Shown: positions 17,691 to 26,804, numbered from the stretch's first letter. The stretch: DNA of 59,787 bases from Microbispora triticiradicis (GCA_003260025.2 QFZU02000100.1:1-59787), one strand, 5' to 3'. The notes: a model not told the origin generated them from the letters alone. A program made the numbers and translations.

Positions 17691-19717
17691 CCCTCCAGGT
17701 ATTTGTCCACCAGTTGGATGAGCGGACTTTTTTCACCCACTGTCGCGGCAGCAGCGTCTCGGCAGCGCCGAACACCTTCCTCCCTATTTACAACCTCCAG
17801 CAGGGGTTCCCATGCGAGTTGGTCGCTGATATCTACGGCCCTTGACCCCATGGTCTGCCTACGCGCTTGAGTCACAGCGGTCCCCAGCAATTGCTTAGCA
17901 AACTCCGGCTCGTCTAGGTGGGTTTGCGGAATGATCCAGGTATGGGGATCATCTTCGATTCCAGCCCACCACATGACACGTAGAAGGTCCCACTCTCGCG
18001 CTAGGTCTGTAGCGCCAGCAGATCGGACTTCAGATCTAACCTCTTCTTCGAGCGCTTTCCATTCGTCTTCTCCCACCAACTTATGGCCAGCATTCTTGCG
18101 ATGGCCAATCAACTTTAGAAGTACTAGCTTTGACGAGTACTGAACTACCCTCGGGAGTGCCCTGCGGACAATCTCTAGGACTTGATTAGGATCTTCCGTC
18201 GGCAATAGAAGCCGATAGACCACGCGGGAGATCACTATATCCGGGCCAATATCAAAAAATCCCTTAGCGGGACGCCGAAGGCGGGGTAGTTGGTTCAGGA
18301 GTGCCACGATTGCTGGCTCGGGGTCAATGCTGGAGAATTCGTTCTGGTGAGACTCTAGTGTAGTAACGACTTGCTCGACTTGCGGAGGGTCGAGTTCGTT
18401 GAATGCTTGGGTGAGGAAATCCTCGTCCTCTATATGATCAAACAACAGTTCTGCCGTCACTGCACTTTTCATGCTGGCTGGCATGGACAGCTGCAGATAA
18501 AATGACAGGACATCGGGATGGGCAACCCGACGCTCGCGAAGCCATGCAGCTGCAGAATCGCTGCCGTAACGGTCGTTCATGCCGAGGCGAAGCTTCGACG
18601 CCGGAAAGAGCCTCATGCAAAGTGCGTGTAGTACAGCTTGATGTTGCTCATCGGAATCGATGAAAGCTCGAACTTGCTCGGCCAGGCTCGGATTGTCGTG
18701 AGTGTTATAAGCAGGTGTTGTTAATCCTGGGATGGCGGATGAAAGCAGAGAAAAAGTGTCAGGCAGAAATATGCGCATAGCTTCTAATGCAAGGACGTCC
18801 GTGAGTTCTATGCTGTTATCCAGAAGTGACAGCACAGTGCGTAGTGGAGCAACGTAACGTCGAACATCGCGAACGGTAGAAAGAAGCGGCGCTATAATCT
18901 CGATAAATACATCGGGCCACAGGTTGGTTGAAAAGCGAGAATACTGGAGGTCTTTGATGATTCGGTCTAGCTCGGCAAACAGAATACTATGAAGATCTCC
19001 CGGTGCGATGTCCGGCACATTGAACATCACCTGGACGATCTTCTCCAGGTAGGCTCTACCTGGGAGTCCGTCTTCGTTTAAGGCAAGCTCGACCCTCTGG
19101 CGGTCGAATGAGAGGATATAAATCAGATTTGGGAACGCTCCAGTTAGGCGAACCATGCGAAGTACATCGCGGATTTCTTGGCCGGTAAGTCTGTCGAGAT
19201 CATCCAATATCACAATGACTGGGTGTTCGAGATCTTCAAGCGCATCGGCCAGTGTGCTTTTCTGCTCCTGAATGCCCCGGCTCTGGCTTTCCTCCATAAA
19301 CTTCCCTGCGGCTGCTGCGGCCTCTGCAGCAGCACTCAAGGCGGTACCTACGATCGGCACAATCTTGATGGGGGAGAAGAGGGCGCCGTATTTCTTCAGG
19401 GCACTAGCGATCTTCTGCTGCTTCGGATTCCCATACTCAAGCTGGCTCGCCATCTCACCGAAGAAGAAACTAACAAGTTGATCGGTGCCAGAAAAAAGCC
19501 ATGGATTAAACTTCAACACCTGGATATCTTTGGAGCTCAAGTCCTCCTCTATCATGTTGAGCATAGAGGTCTTTCCGGATCCCCATGGTCCTGTGACGGC
19601 GAACACAAGGCCGCGTGGGGCAGTCGCCTGCTCAATCGCGGTTGCCCACTGACTTGCAATAGCGCGACGACCCAAAATATCGTTCTCGCTGTTAACGGGT
19701 TCGTCTCCGACGATCAC
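17669..19717 (-). CDS. KAP-family P-loop NTPase (cargo, possible defence)
   Basis: GTG 19717 is chosen because AGGAGG lies five bases upstream, giving about 682 residues (the frame is open to 19759; residue numbers here count from that longer start). Walker A GPWGSGKTS is at 57-65, FNPWLFSG at 84-91, Walker B VIVILDDLDR at 181-190, and the KAP sensor block YILSFDRQRVE follows. The Ala-rich stretch IVGTALSAAAEAAAAAG may be the membrane-associated insertion of the family. The C-terminal 350 residues are helical with no domain I recognise. KAP NTPases occur in phage-exclusion and anti-phage genes, but direct evidence is lacking here. The gene is distinctly AT-richer: 27 G+C in the 60 bases from 18721, versus 44 in the 60 bases from 2281. 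Confidence 0.85.
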   Translation of the reverse strand: MIVGDEPVNSENDILGRRAIASQWATAIEQATAPRGLVFAVTGPWGSGKTSMLNMIEEDLSSKDIQVLKFNPWLFSGTDQLVSFFFGEMASQLEYGNPKQQKIASALKKYGALFSPIKIVPIVGTALSAAAEAAAAAGKFMEESQSRGIQEQKSTLADALEDLEHPVIVILDDLDRLTGQEIRDVLRMVRLTGAFPNLIYILSFDRQRVELALNEDGLPGRAYLEKIVQVMFNVPDIAPGDLHSILFAELDRIIKDLQYSRFSTNLWPDVFIEIIAPLLSTVRDVRRYVAPLRTVLSLLDNSIELTDVLALEAMRIFLPDTFSLLSSAIPGLTTPAYNTHDNPSLAEQVRAFIDSDEQHQAVLHALCMRLFPASKLRLGMNDRYGSDSAAAWLRERRVAHPDVLSFYLQLSMPASMKSAVTAELLFDHIEDEDFLTQAFNELDPPQVEQVVTTLESHQNEFSSIDPEPAIVALLNQLPRLRRPAKGFFDIGPDIVISRVVYRLLLPTEDPNQVLEIVRRALPRVVQYSSKLVLLKLIGHRKNAGHKLVGEDEWKALEEEVRSEVRSAGATDLAREWDLLRVMWWAGIEDDPHTWIIPQTHLDEPEFAKQLLGTAVTQARRQTMGSRAVDISDQLAWEPLLEVVNREEGVRRCRDAAAATVGEKSPLIQLVDKYLEGWRPPEF

Positions 19718-19996
19718 GCGCTCCTCCTGATTATGTTCCGATCTTGATCTGACAACCATACGAGACGATTCGGAACTCTGCGTAGGTGTTGCCGAATTGT
19801 GCTTATGGAAGTCAAGGGCGGCGCTGCGCGCCGCCTCGCGGCCCTACGCCCGCTCGGCGGCCGGGCATGCGGCCTGGGGGCCGGTCCCGGCCGCCGGCAG
19901 CTCGGGCCGACCGCCCCACAGACGCTTCTAGAGTTCGCCGCTGATGGCTGCGTCGGCCGTCGCTAGCCTGATCGCACCCAAGCGAGGAGTCGAAGC

Positions 19997-20248
19997 GTGA
20001 AATGGATGCGCCGCCGCGAACAGGATCCGCCGTCGACCTGCAGGTGCAGCCCGCAATGGCCAGCGCTGGAGGCGGAGTTGAACGGCTATGTCGATTCCGT
20101 GCTTCCGGATGAGCACGGTTCACCTATCGGAGGGTGTGGCCTGTTTCCCGCCAGATGCGCAGTCTGTAAGGCCGTGTATCCCGGTAACTGGGTTGGGATG
20201 CGTGGCACCCCGCCACCGTTTCCCTGGGCGCGTGAAGAGGCCGAGTAG
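19997..20248 (+). CDS. Possible small Cys-rich protein
   Basis: 83 residues from a GTG with AGGAG upstream. Contains CRCSPQWP, then CGLFPARCAVCKAVYPGNW, a plausible zinc site. It lies between the KAP cargo and the right end of element 1. Coding status is uncertain. The region 19760-19996 before it has only GC-rich hairpins (for example 19817-19835). Confidence 0.35.
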   Translation: MKWMRRREQDPPSTCRCSPQWPALEAELNGYVDSVLPDEHGSPIGGCGLFPARCAVCKAVYPGNWVGMRGTPPPFPWAREEAE

Positions 20249-20253
20249 TTCAA

Positions 20254-20302
20254 GCCTCCGGCGGGGGCCTCAGCTCCGGGATGATCGCGAGGAGCACGAG
20301 CC
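20254..20302 (+). repeat. Dispersed repeat, copy 1
   Basis: A roughly 50-bp GC-rich sequence GCCTCCGGCGGGGGCCTC... ending GAGCACGAGCC. Related copies are at 29874 (first 35 bp) and 45210. It looks like an interspersed REP-type repeat or a conserved element end. Confidence 0.55.
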
Positions 20303-20569
20303 GGGTCCGTAGTGGCTGAGGTGGGCCTGATCGTCCCGCCTGCCCCGACCCAGGCAGAGCCCAGCAGCCCGACTCCTCCAGCTCAAGCCCGTCCGTGACC
20401 GTTGGCGTCTGATGATCGAGGAACGGCGGCCGGTTGAGGTACACGCGAGGACGGGCTTGACCTTCCGCCGCCGGCCCGCTGCCGCTTCGCGGTGGGTCGA
20501 GGCAGACGGGAAGATCAGGCAGGGGAGAAGCGTGCAGGTCTGCACATCGCGGTACGCCCCTTGATGGCC

Positions 20570-20590
20570 GTGCCATTAGCGTGCCATTAG
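20570..20590 (+). repeat. Tandem 11-bp repeat, putative integrase arm sites (right 1)
   Basis: GTGCCATTAGC GTGCCATTAG: same sequence, orientation and 11-bp register as the pair at 8672. Located 171 bp inside the att copy at 20761. Confidence 0.7.
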
Positions 20591-20659
20591 ACGGTGAAGA
20601 GGTGGCCGACAGGCCATGATCAGGAGAGGTCGAGAGCTGCGGTAAGAGGCATGATCACC

Positions 20660-20680
20660 GTGCCATTAGCGTGCCATTAG
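20660..20680 (+). repeat. Tandem 11-bp repeat, putative integrase arm sites (right 2)
   Basis: A second exact pair of GTGCCATTAG units, 80 bp inside the att copy. Together with 20570 and 8672 this gives six units bracketing element 1. Confidence 0.7.
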
Positions 20681-20760
20681 GGCAGCTCGGAGACGGTCGG
20701 CGGGGGAGCGGTGTCCCAGGCTGGCCGCAGGTCGGCGTACTGCCGGGAGCGGTCTTGGCT

Positions 20761-20813
20761 CCTTACAAGCGAGGGGTCACTGGTTCGAACCCAGTACCGC
20801 CCACCAGCGAAAA
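20761..20813 (+). repeat. att copy 2 (element 1/element 2 junction)
   Basis: Exact 53-bp repeat of tRNA positions 8586-8638, without the tRNA 5' half. It is the right end of element 1 and the left end of element 2. A stem (GCCCGTCCCC / GACGGGGC) follows. Confidence 0.92.
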
Positions 20814-20862
20814 CGGCCCGTCCCCAAGATCGGAGACGGGGCCTGCTTGTCAGACTGCTTGA

Positions 20863-21853
20863 CTAAGGCTCCCGCTCGGCAAGCGGGAGGATGGCGTCCA
20901 TCGCGGTTGCACCCTCCTGGATCACGGGTCTGATCTGGTGACGGTAGACGGTCTGCGTGACCACCGTGTTGGAGTGCCCCTCCAGGCGCGAGATGTCTTC
21001 GAGCGCGATGTCGTGGTCGGAGAGCAGCGACACGAAGCTGTGCCGCAGCTCCCTGGGCGCCCACTCCTTCCCCGTCAGGCCGGCGCTGTCGAGCACCTTC
21101 CGGAAGTCGCGGCGCATGTTGTGCGCCGACACGGGCGAGCCGCTCTCCGTCGCCCGGTCACCGAGGCGGGTCTCGTCGTAAGCCGCCACGTGGCTCCATT
21201 TGATTGCCCTCACCTCCTCGGTACGCGCTCCCGAGAGGAGAGAGACGACGATGTACGCGCGTGTTCGAGGCCGTGCATTTTCTGCCGCCTTGAGTACGGA
21301 TTCCGCCTGGGAAAGGGTAAGGGACTTGGACGGGCGACCTTCACGGCCTTCCGGCACCTCGCACAGTTCGACGACGTTGCGCTTCACCTTGTCCCGGCGC
21401 ATGGCGTTCTTGACAGAGCGGTTCAGGATGTTGTGGATCAGCTTCAGCGAGCGGGTCCCGAGTTCATCCTTCTTGCTCTGCGAACCATCGGTCGATGTCC
21501 TCTACCGAAAGTTCGCGGAGCTTACGAGCGCCCAAGCAAGGGATGACGTGGGTTCGGACGTAGGTGCGGTACATGGCGACCGTCGAGGCATCACGCCCCT
21601 GAAGCCCGTTGTCCAGCCAGTAGGTGACCGCGTCGGCCACCATGTAGTTGGTGGGAGCGATGGCAAGACCGTCTTCGTAGTCGCGAAGTATCTCCTTGCG
21701 CTTGTCTTTGGCAGCCGTCTTTGTTTTACCGCTGCCGGTTTTGACGATGCGCTTTCCGGCAGGTATGTAGCCGACGGTTACGGACGCAATCCAGCGGTTG
21801 CGTCGATCGTCCCAGTGAAGGCCGCCGTCGCCATGGCTTCTTCGTTTGGTCAT
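20863..21853 (-). pseudogene. Tyrosine integrase, type B, frameshifted and missing the catalytic-lysine hairpin
   Basis: The N-terminal part (ATG 21853 after GGAGGA; MTKRRSHGDGGLHW) runs to WFAEQEG and a stop at 21464. The next frame continues KKDELGTRSLKLIHNILNRS into MRRDKVKRNVVEL and the catalytic domain down to 20863, so one base has been gained or lost near 21475. In the catalytic domain SGARTEEVRAIKWSH is followed directly by AAYDETRLGDRATESGSP, where the third-element remnant has the strand segment with WRSVRKKGDTKTPKSRRSL; the beta-hairpin with the catalytic lysine is absent here. H and Y (EGHSN, TVYRH) remain. Non-functional unless rescued. Confidence 0.8.
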
Positions 21854-21986
21854 TTGGGGTTCCTCCGGATTGTTGGTGAGGTGCGGTCCCCGTCGCTGCC
21901 TGGTCGGTGAGGCCGGGGCCGCGCTTTGGATGGTGGGTCAGGGCAGACGTACTTCGGCGTGAATGGGGGTTGCCGTGCGCTGCGCG

Positions 21987-23837
21987 TCATGCGGGGTCGC
22001 TTTCGCACATCGGGTGGTGGGTCTGGCCGGCGGTGAGGATGGTCATGTCCTGGCCGCAGCCGGCGCAGGTGCCGATGAGCCGCTCGATGACGTCGAGCCG
22101 GGGGGTGGCGACATCAGAGAGAGGCTGCATTTCAGCACCCGGAGCGCCCGGAGCACCCGGTGGTGGGTGTTTAGGCTGGTCAGCGGGGGTACCGCTTGCG
22201 GGTGCTGCGCGATTCTCAGCACCCGGTACAGCGCCCGGAGCGCCCGGAGCGGGTGCTGTGCGGGTGCTGCCGGGCGCTGTGCGGGTGCTGGCGTCGCCGG
22301 TAGCACCCGGACGTTCGTGCTGGTCAGAGCTGGTTCCGGGTGCTGCGGGCGCTCCGGGTGCTGTAATGCGCCTACTCTCTGATGCCGTCAGCTTGTAGAG
22401 GCGCTGCCGCTGGGGGGCCGGGCCGCGCTGGGTGTCGTCGACGTTGATGCCGATGGTGCGCAGGGCGGGGGCGAGCCGCTTGAGTTGGCCGGCGGCGCGG
22501 GTGCTGTCCTTGGGCCACTTCTTCGGCAGTTTGTCGGGCGTGGCGACCCGGTCCAGCAGTTCCTGGGCGGTGAGGGTGAGGCCTTCGGGTCCGGCCTTGT
22601 CGACGAGCTGGACGACGGCCTGGGCGAAGGGTTCGCCGTCGAGGACGTCGGCGACGGCGTTGCGGGCGCTGGCGCGGTAGGACTCCAGGGTGTGCCAGTC
22701 CTTGACGTGGTCGATGGCGGCCAGGACGCGGGCGAAGTCCACCATGCGGGGCCGTTCGGTCAACGTCACATCGGGCAGGGCCTTCAAGACCGCGGCGAGC
22801 ACGTCGAACAGGGAGGCGAGGATGGCGGCGTGGGCGTCGGCGAACGCGGCGTCCAGCTCGGCCTCTTCGCGGCGCTTGCTGTCGGGGATCAGCGACAGCT
22901 CGATGGTGAGCAGCCGTTCGGCCAGGTCACCGGCCAGGGCTCCGGCGTCGATGGTGGTCATGGCCAGGACGCGGCGGAACTCCAGGACCACGACGTCGTC
23001 ATCGGAGTACAGGGCGCGATCGCTCATGCCGTCACCGGTCACCGCACGGCACAAGGCGTCCGACAGCCAGTCGGCGATGACCGAGACGTTGTCCAGGCAC
23101 AGGCCCCAGGAGTTGAACGCCTGCACGCCCCAGGCCTTCAGATCACGTGGCGCGGTGCGTTTGGGGGCGCCGGAGGGGTCGATGATGCCGATGACCATCT
23201 GGGCGGCCTTGGACTTGCCGGTGCCCTGCTCACCGCGGAAGGTCAGGATCGGGTGCGGCAGGTCGGGCAGGAACGCCGCCACCAGCCATCCCACCAGCAG
23301 CCGGAAGCCTTCCTCGCTGGTGTTGAGCAGGCCGCGCAGCTTGGCGAGGCCGTCGCCGTCCCGGACGGGGTCCGGCAGGGGTTTCATGGCGCCGGAGCGG
23401 CGGAACAGCACCGGGGAGCGGGGGACGCGGTCCCAGCCGTGCGGGCCGATGACGACGCACCGGCCGTCGGAAGTCCCCAGGTCCACGACGATGCCGCCCT
23501 CATGCCGGGCGACCCGCAGGTGCGGCACGCGAGGGTCGGCGCTTGCGGCGATGCCTTCCAGCACCGTCATCGCATCGGCCAGGGCGGACTGGGAGGGGAC
23601 GTTGCCGGTGTTGTCGTCGGTGAAGATCCGGGCGAGCTGGGAGCGAAGGCCGGCCTTTCCGCGCAGGGGCAGGGCGAGGTTGGGGCCGTTCTTGGCCGCG
23701 GCGTAGGGGCGGCCGTCTTCGCTCATGAACAGCTCGAACCGCTCACGCGCGATCTTCACCAGAACCGAGGCCTGCGAGGGCCCCTTGTCGCTCTTGCTGA
23801 CTCCGGCACCGTTGACGATGTCCTCGGCTTGGCTCAC
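21987..23837 (-). CDS. D5-like replication ATPase/primase-associated helicase
   Basis: 616 residues. An alpha/beta N-terminal half precedes ILTFRGEQGTGKSKA (Walker A at 202-209) and an AAA+ region (CLDNVSVIADWLSDALCRAVTG, RRVLAMTTIDAGALAGDLAERLL), as in ATPases encoded next to primase-polymerases in actinobacterial elements. A long Ala-Pro-Gly repeat tail (APGAPGA units, about 480-575) ends in a zinc motif (CAGCGQDM ... HHPMC). The GTG start overlaps the stop of a truncated primase-polymerase gene (GTGA). Probable replication helicase. Confidence 0.75.
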   Translation of the reverse strand: MSQAEDIVNGAGVSKSDKGPSQASVLVKIARERFELFMSEDGRPYAAAKNGPNLALPLRGKAGLRSQLARIFTDDNTGNVPSQSALADAMTVLEGIAASADPRVPHLRVARHEGGIVVDLGTSDGRCVVIGPHGWDRVPRSPVLFRRSGAMKPLPDPVRDGDGLAKLRGLLNTSEEGFRLLVGWLVAAFLPDLPHPILTFRGEQGTGKSKAAQMVIGIIDPSGAPKRTAPRDLKAWGVQAFNSWGLCLDNVSVIADWLSDALCRAVTGDGMSDRALYSDDDVVVLEFRRVLAMTTIDAGALAGDLAERLLTIELSLIPDSKRREEAELDAAFADAHAAILASLFDVLAAVLKALPDVTLTERPRMVDFARVLAAIDHVKDWHTLESYRASARNAVADVLDGEPFAQAVVQLVDKAGPEGLTLTAQELLDRVATPDKLPKKWPKDSTRAAGQLKRLAPALRTIGINVDDTQRGPAPQRQRLYKLTASESRRITAPGAPAAPGTSSDQHERPGATGDASTRTAPGSTRTAPAPGAPGAVPGAENRAAPASGTPADQPKHPPPGAPGAPGAEMQPLSDVATPRLDVIERLIGTCAGCGQDMTILTAGQTHHPMCESDPA

Positions 23838-23950
23838 CGGCGTCCCCTGCCGGCGGTGGTGCGGGCGCTGCCCAGGGTGGCGTGGGCTTCGCCGTCGCCC
23901 AGGCCGATGCGGCGGGCGGCCTCGGCGAGGGCGGCCCGGGCCGCGCCCGG
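23834..23950 (-). pseudogene. 3' remnant of a bifunctional primase-polymerase gene
   Basis: On the minus strand the bases before the helicase start read ARAALAEAARRIGLGDGEAH then ATLGSARTTAGRGRR and stop, a typical C-terminus of actinobacterial AICE primase-polymerases. The frame loses resemblance upstream of about 23950 and the sugar-dehydrogenase gene begins at 24012, so the rest has been lost. The left edge of the remnant is approximate. Confidence 0.6.
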
Positions 23951-24011
23951 ACGGCCGGACGGCCGGTGGGCCGCGTGTCCGCGAAGACCACCGGCCGCGC
24001 CGTCGTGCCGG

Positions 24012-26093
24012 CTAGGAGCCGAGCGTGACGTGGAAGATCTTCTCGTTTCCGTTGTTCGGGATGCCGTCCTTGTCGCCCTGGGTGCTGGTGGTCAGCCACA
24101 GGCCGCCATCGGGAGCGGGCTCCACAGTGCGCAGCCGGCCGTAGGTGCCGTTGAAGAACACCTGCGCGCTGGGCAGGCTGCTCCCGCTGATCGGCACGCG
24201 GTACAGCCGGGTGCCGCGCTCGCAGGCGATGTAGATCACGTCGTTCACGATGGCGATGCCGGAGCAGGAGCCCTCCGCCACGGGGTAGGTGCGCTTGGGC
24301 GCGATGTACCCGGCGGTGCCGCAGGTGCCCGTCGTCCCCTCACACGCCGGCCAGCCGTAGTTGCCGCCCTTGGTGATCAGGTTGGTCTCGTCCATGATGG
24401 AGTTGCCGAACTCCTGCTCCCACAGCCGGCCCTGCGAGTCGAACGCCAGCCCCTGCGGGTTGCGGTGCCCGTAGCTCCACACGTAGGTGCCGAACGGGTT
24501 GTCCGACGGCACGGTGCCATCCGGGTTGAGCCGCAGGACCTTGCCGTTGAGGCCGTTCAGGTTCTGCGCGTTGTCGCCGTTCTGGGCGTCGCCGGTGCTG
24601 GCGTACAGCTTGCCGTCCGGGCCGAACCGCAGGCGGCCGCCGTTGTGGTACTTGTTGCGCAGGATCCCGGTGAGCAGGATCTGCTCAGAACTGAGGGTGA
24701 GCTGGTCGTTCTCCAGCTTGATGCGGACGATCCGGTTGTCGGTCGACGTCGTGTGCATCATGTACAGCCAGTGGTCGCTGGCGAAGGTGGGGGCGATGGC
24801 CAGCCCCATGAGGCCGCCCTCGCCGTCGGTGTCGTCGACGTTCGGCACCGTGCCGATGTTGGTCTTCGCCCCGGTGGCCGGGTCGAGGTGGATGATGTCG
24901 TGGACGTCCCTGCGGCTGTAGAGGATCGTGCCGTCGGGCAGCGTGAGCAGACCCCACGGGAGGTCGGTCTCGGTCGCGATCTGCGTCACCCCGCACACCG
25001 AGTCGGCGCACCCCCCGCCGGTGGTCACGGTCGCGGTGTTGCTGCGCGACGAGACGTTGGACTGCGCGTCGCGGGCCACCACGTAGTACTGGTAGCTCGT
25101 GTTCGCCGACAGCCCGCTGTCGATGAAGGTGGTGGCCGGCGGGTTGCCGGTGACCGTGCCCACCAGCGTGCCGCCGCGGTAGACGAGGTAGGCGCGGACC
25201 CCGACGTTGTCGGTGGCCGCGGTCCACTGCAACGTCACCGTGGTGCCGGACGCGGAGCCGGTGAGCTGGCTCGGGGCGGTGGGCGCTTGAGTGTCGGACT
25301 GGCACTGCGGTGGCGTGATCGTGACCGTCGCGCTCGCCTGGGAGACGTTGCCCGCCGCGTCGCGCGCGTTGACGTACAGACCCCACGTCGAACCGGGGAC
25401 CACGGTGAGGGTGGTGGACAGGGTGGTCCCGCTCACCGACTTCATCAGCTGGCCGTCGTGGTAGACGTCGTAGAACGCCACTCCGACGTTGTCGGTGGAG
25501 GCGCTCCACGCGAACGTGACCGAGTCGCACACCAGGCCGCTCACCCGCGGGTTGCCCGGCACCGTCGGAGGCTGGGTGTCGGCGCTTCCGGTGGACGTCG
25601 TCCACTTCTGGTTGCTCTGCCCGTTACACGTCCACAACTGCACCGGGGTGTTGTTGGCGGTCCGGGCTCCGCTCACGTCCAGGCACATGCCGGACTGCAC
25701 GCCGACGATGCTGCCGTCGGAGTTGATCCGCCACTTCTGGCTGGCCGCCCCGGTGCAGGTGGAGATCTGCAGCGTGGCCGGCGGCGTGGTGTCCTGGCCG
25801 ACCACGTCCAGGCACCTCGGGGAGCTGTACACCCGGAGCTCTCCCGCCGTGGTGGAGGTCCACGTCTGGCTCGCCTGCCCGTTGCAGTCGTAGATGGTGA
25901 CGCGGGCACCTGGCGTCGTGGAGTTGCCGGCCACGGTCAGGCAGCGGCCGGACGCCACGCCGACCACGGTCGAGGTGGCCGCCGACGCGGGCGTCGAGCT
26001 CGCCACGATCATGGCGGCCACCGAGGCGAGCGCGGCCACGAAGGCGGCCAGAGCGCGCGGCCACGGCCGTCCGCGGGTGGTTAAGGCGAACAT
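24012..26093 (-). CDS. Secreted lectin/FN3/PQQ-type sugar dehydrogenase
   Basis: 693 residues. A signal peptide ends ASSTPASA. A ricin-type beta-trefoil (about 40-168) shows three QxW repeats (ASQTWTS, ASQKWRI, SNQKWTT). Two FN3 domains (about 175-260 and 268-355) each carry WSASTDNVGV or WTAATDNVGV. The C-terminal beta-propeller of the glucose/sorbosone dehydrogenase family has LPWGLLTLPDG, GLMGLAIAPTF, KYHNGGRLRFGPDGKLYAS, YGHRNPQGLAFD and GGNYGWPACEG. Such enzymes oxidise sugars using PQQ; the lectin and FN3 parts suggest polysaccharide binding. It may be chromosomal-type cargo. Confidence 0.88.
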   Translation of the reverse strand: MFALTTRGRPWPRALAAFVAALASVAAMIVASSTPASAATSTVVGVASGRCLTVAGNSTTPGARVTIYDCNGQASQTWTSTTAGELRVYSSPRCLDVVGQDTTPPATLQISTCTGAASQKWRINSDGSIVGVQSGMCLDVSGARTANNTPVQLWTCNGQSNQKWTTSTGSADTQPPTVPGNPRVSGLVCDSVTFAWSASTDNVGVAFYDVYHDGQLMKSVSGTTLSTTLTVVPGSTWGLYVNARDAAGNVSQASATVTITPPQCQSDTQAPTAPSQLTGSASGTTVTLQWTAATDNVGVRAYLVYRGGTLVGTVTGNPPATTFIDSGLSANTSYQYYVVARDAQSNVSSRSNTATVTTGGGCADSVCGVTQIATETDLPWGLLTLPDGTILYSRRDVHDIIHLDPATGAKTNIGTVPNVDDTDGEGGLMGLAIAPTFASDHWLYMMHTTSTDNRIVRIKLENDQLTLSSEQILLTGILRNKYHNGGRLRFGPDGKLYASTGDAQNGDNAQNLNGLNGKVLRLNPDGTVPSDNPFGTYVWSYGHRNPQGLAFDSQGRLWEQEFGNSIMDETNLITKGGNYGWPACEGTTGTCGTAGYIAPKRTYPVAEGSCSGIAIVNDVIYIACERGTRLYRVPISGSSLPSAQVFFNGTYGRLRTVEPAPDGGLWLTTSTQGDKDGIPNNGNEKIFHVTLGS

Positions 26094-26770
26094 TCGTATC
26101 AGTCCTTACCGGGGTCGTTCGAGGGGGGTTGCCAGGGAAGGGGTCTGGCGCGGCGCCGGCGGGACCGCGGTGCGCGGTCACCACCGAGAAGCCAGCCGGC
26201 GCATTGCGGCGACGGCGCGGCCCGGGCTCGGGGTACGGCGCCGCCGACCGCACCCCGTGAGGTCCGTTCGCTGCCAGATCAGCAAAATGCGACAGAGTCC
26301 ATCAAGAATGAACAGCACCTCTTTGACAATGCTGTCAGAAATATTGTCACGACTCCCGACGAATGTGGCATATCGGATTGCCCGCTCACCGAAGCCGTCC
26401 GATGGCGGGCGGCACGCCAGGTCCGGCGACGGGGGCGCCCACGCGGGTGACCGCGCCTTGACGTGGGGCTCGGCCGCGGGTGGTGCCTCTGCCTCACATG
26501 GGACGCACCTGAAGATCATCGACCGCGAGATGAAACATTCACCGCCCGCCCGCTCCCCGAACCCCTCTGCCCGAACCAGACCAGACCGCGAGATCGCGCC
26601 GGACATGATCCACGCGCTGCGGTCGGCGAAGGGAGCGGGTGCACGAGGGCGGGAACACGCAGTCACACCGGACCGGCTACTGAGCACAGCCTCTAACCTC
26701 GGGCTTGCGTGCTGAATTTCGCCGAGGTTGATCGTTTACATGAGAAAAGTGCCTTTGAACTGGGAGGGCA
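26094..26770. promoter_or_regulatory. Upstream region of the sugar dehydrogenase, with inverted repeat
   Basis: No convincing gene. TGACAAT (26324-26330) and ATTGTCA (26343-26349) form a 7-bp inverted repeat, with TGACA/TGTCA nested inside, about 230 bp upstream of the gene; a candidate regulator site. A single GTGCCATTAGC unit sits at the right edge (26775-26785), just before the integrase copy. Confidence 0.35.
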
Positions 26771-26804
26771 ATAACGTGCCATTAGCGAACGCAATCGATC
26801 TTGT

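Larger units (their letters stand above)
8586..20813. mobile_element. Element 1: pSAM2-type integrative conjugative element (AICE)
   Basis: About 12.2 kb between 53-bp direct repeats of the tRNA-Val 3' end. It has the AICE set: tyrosine integrase, RepSA-like initiator, FtsK-type DNA translocase, Pra-like activator, GntR (KorSA-like) repressor, HTH/flavoprotein pair and a cargo region near the right end. No xis gene is recognisable between rep and int. Confidence 0.9.

Noticed and set aside
20745-20810. Possible second, third and fourth tRNA-Val genes at 20.8, 30.0 and 39.9 kb
   Set aside because: Only the anticodon-to-CCA half is present; acceptor 5' strand and D-arm are missing, so these are att repeats, not tRNAs.
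21464-21853. Separate small AP2/SAM-like gene or an excisionase
   Set aside because: It is the N-terminal half of the integrase: the next frame continues the same domain across one base, so it is a frameshifted fragment rather than an independent gene.
22120-22340. Iterated GAGCGCCCGGAGCACCCGG-type units suggestive of a repeat array
   Set aside because: They encode the Ala-Pro-Gly repeat tail of the D5-like ATPase in frame and are irregular in length; there are no unique spacers, so this is not a CRISPR.
22485-26084. Very long plus-strand open frame (about 1200 codons) opposite the helicase and sugar-dehydrogenase genes
   Set aside because: It is the antisense shadow of two genes with clear domains; its translation is a low-complexity G/V/R/H mixture without motifs. 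The same applies to long frames at 40-3024 (-), 2226-4862 (+), 35585-37648 (+) and 53448-56039 (+).
26178-26687. 169-codon minus-strand frame upstream of the sugar dehydrogenase
   Set aside because: Composition is Arg/Pro/Ala-rich and motif-free, there is no ribosome site, and the region contains regulatory-looking inverted repeats.
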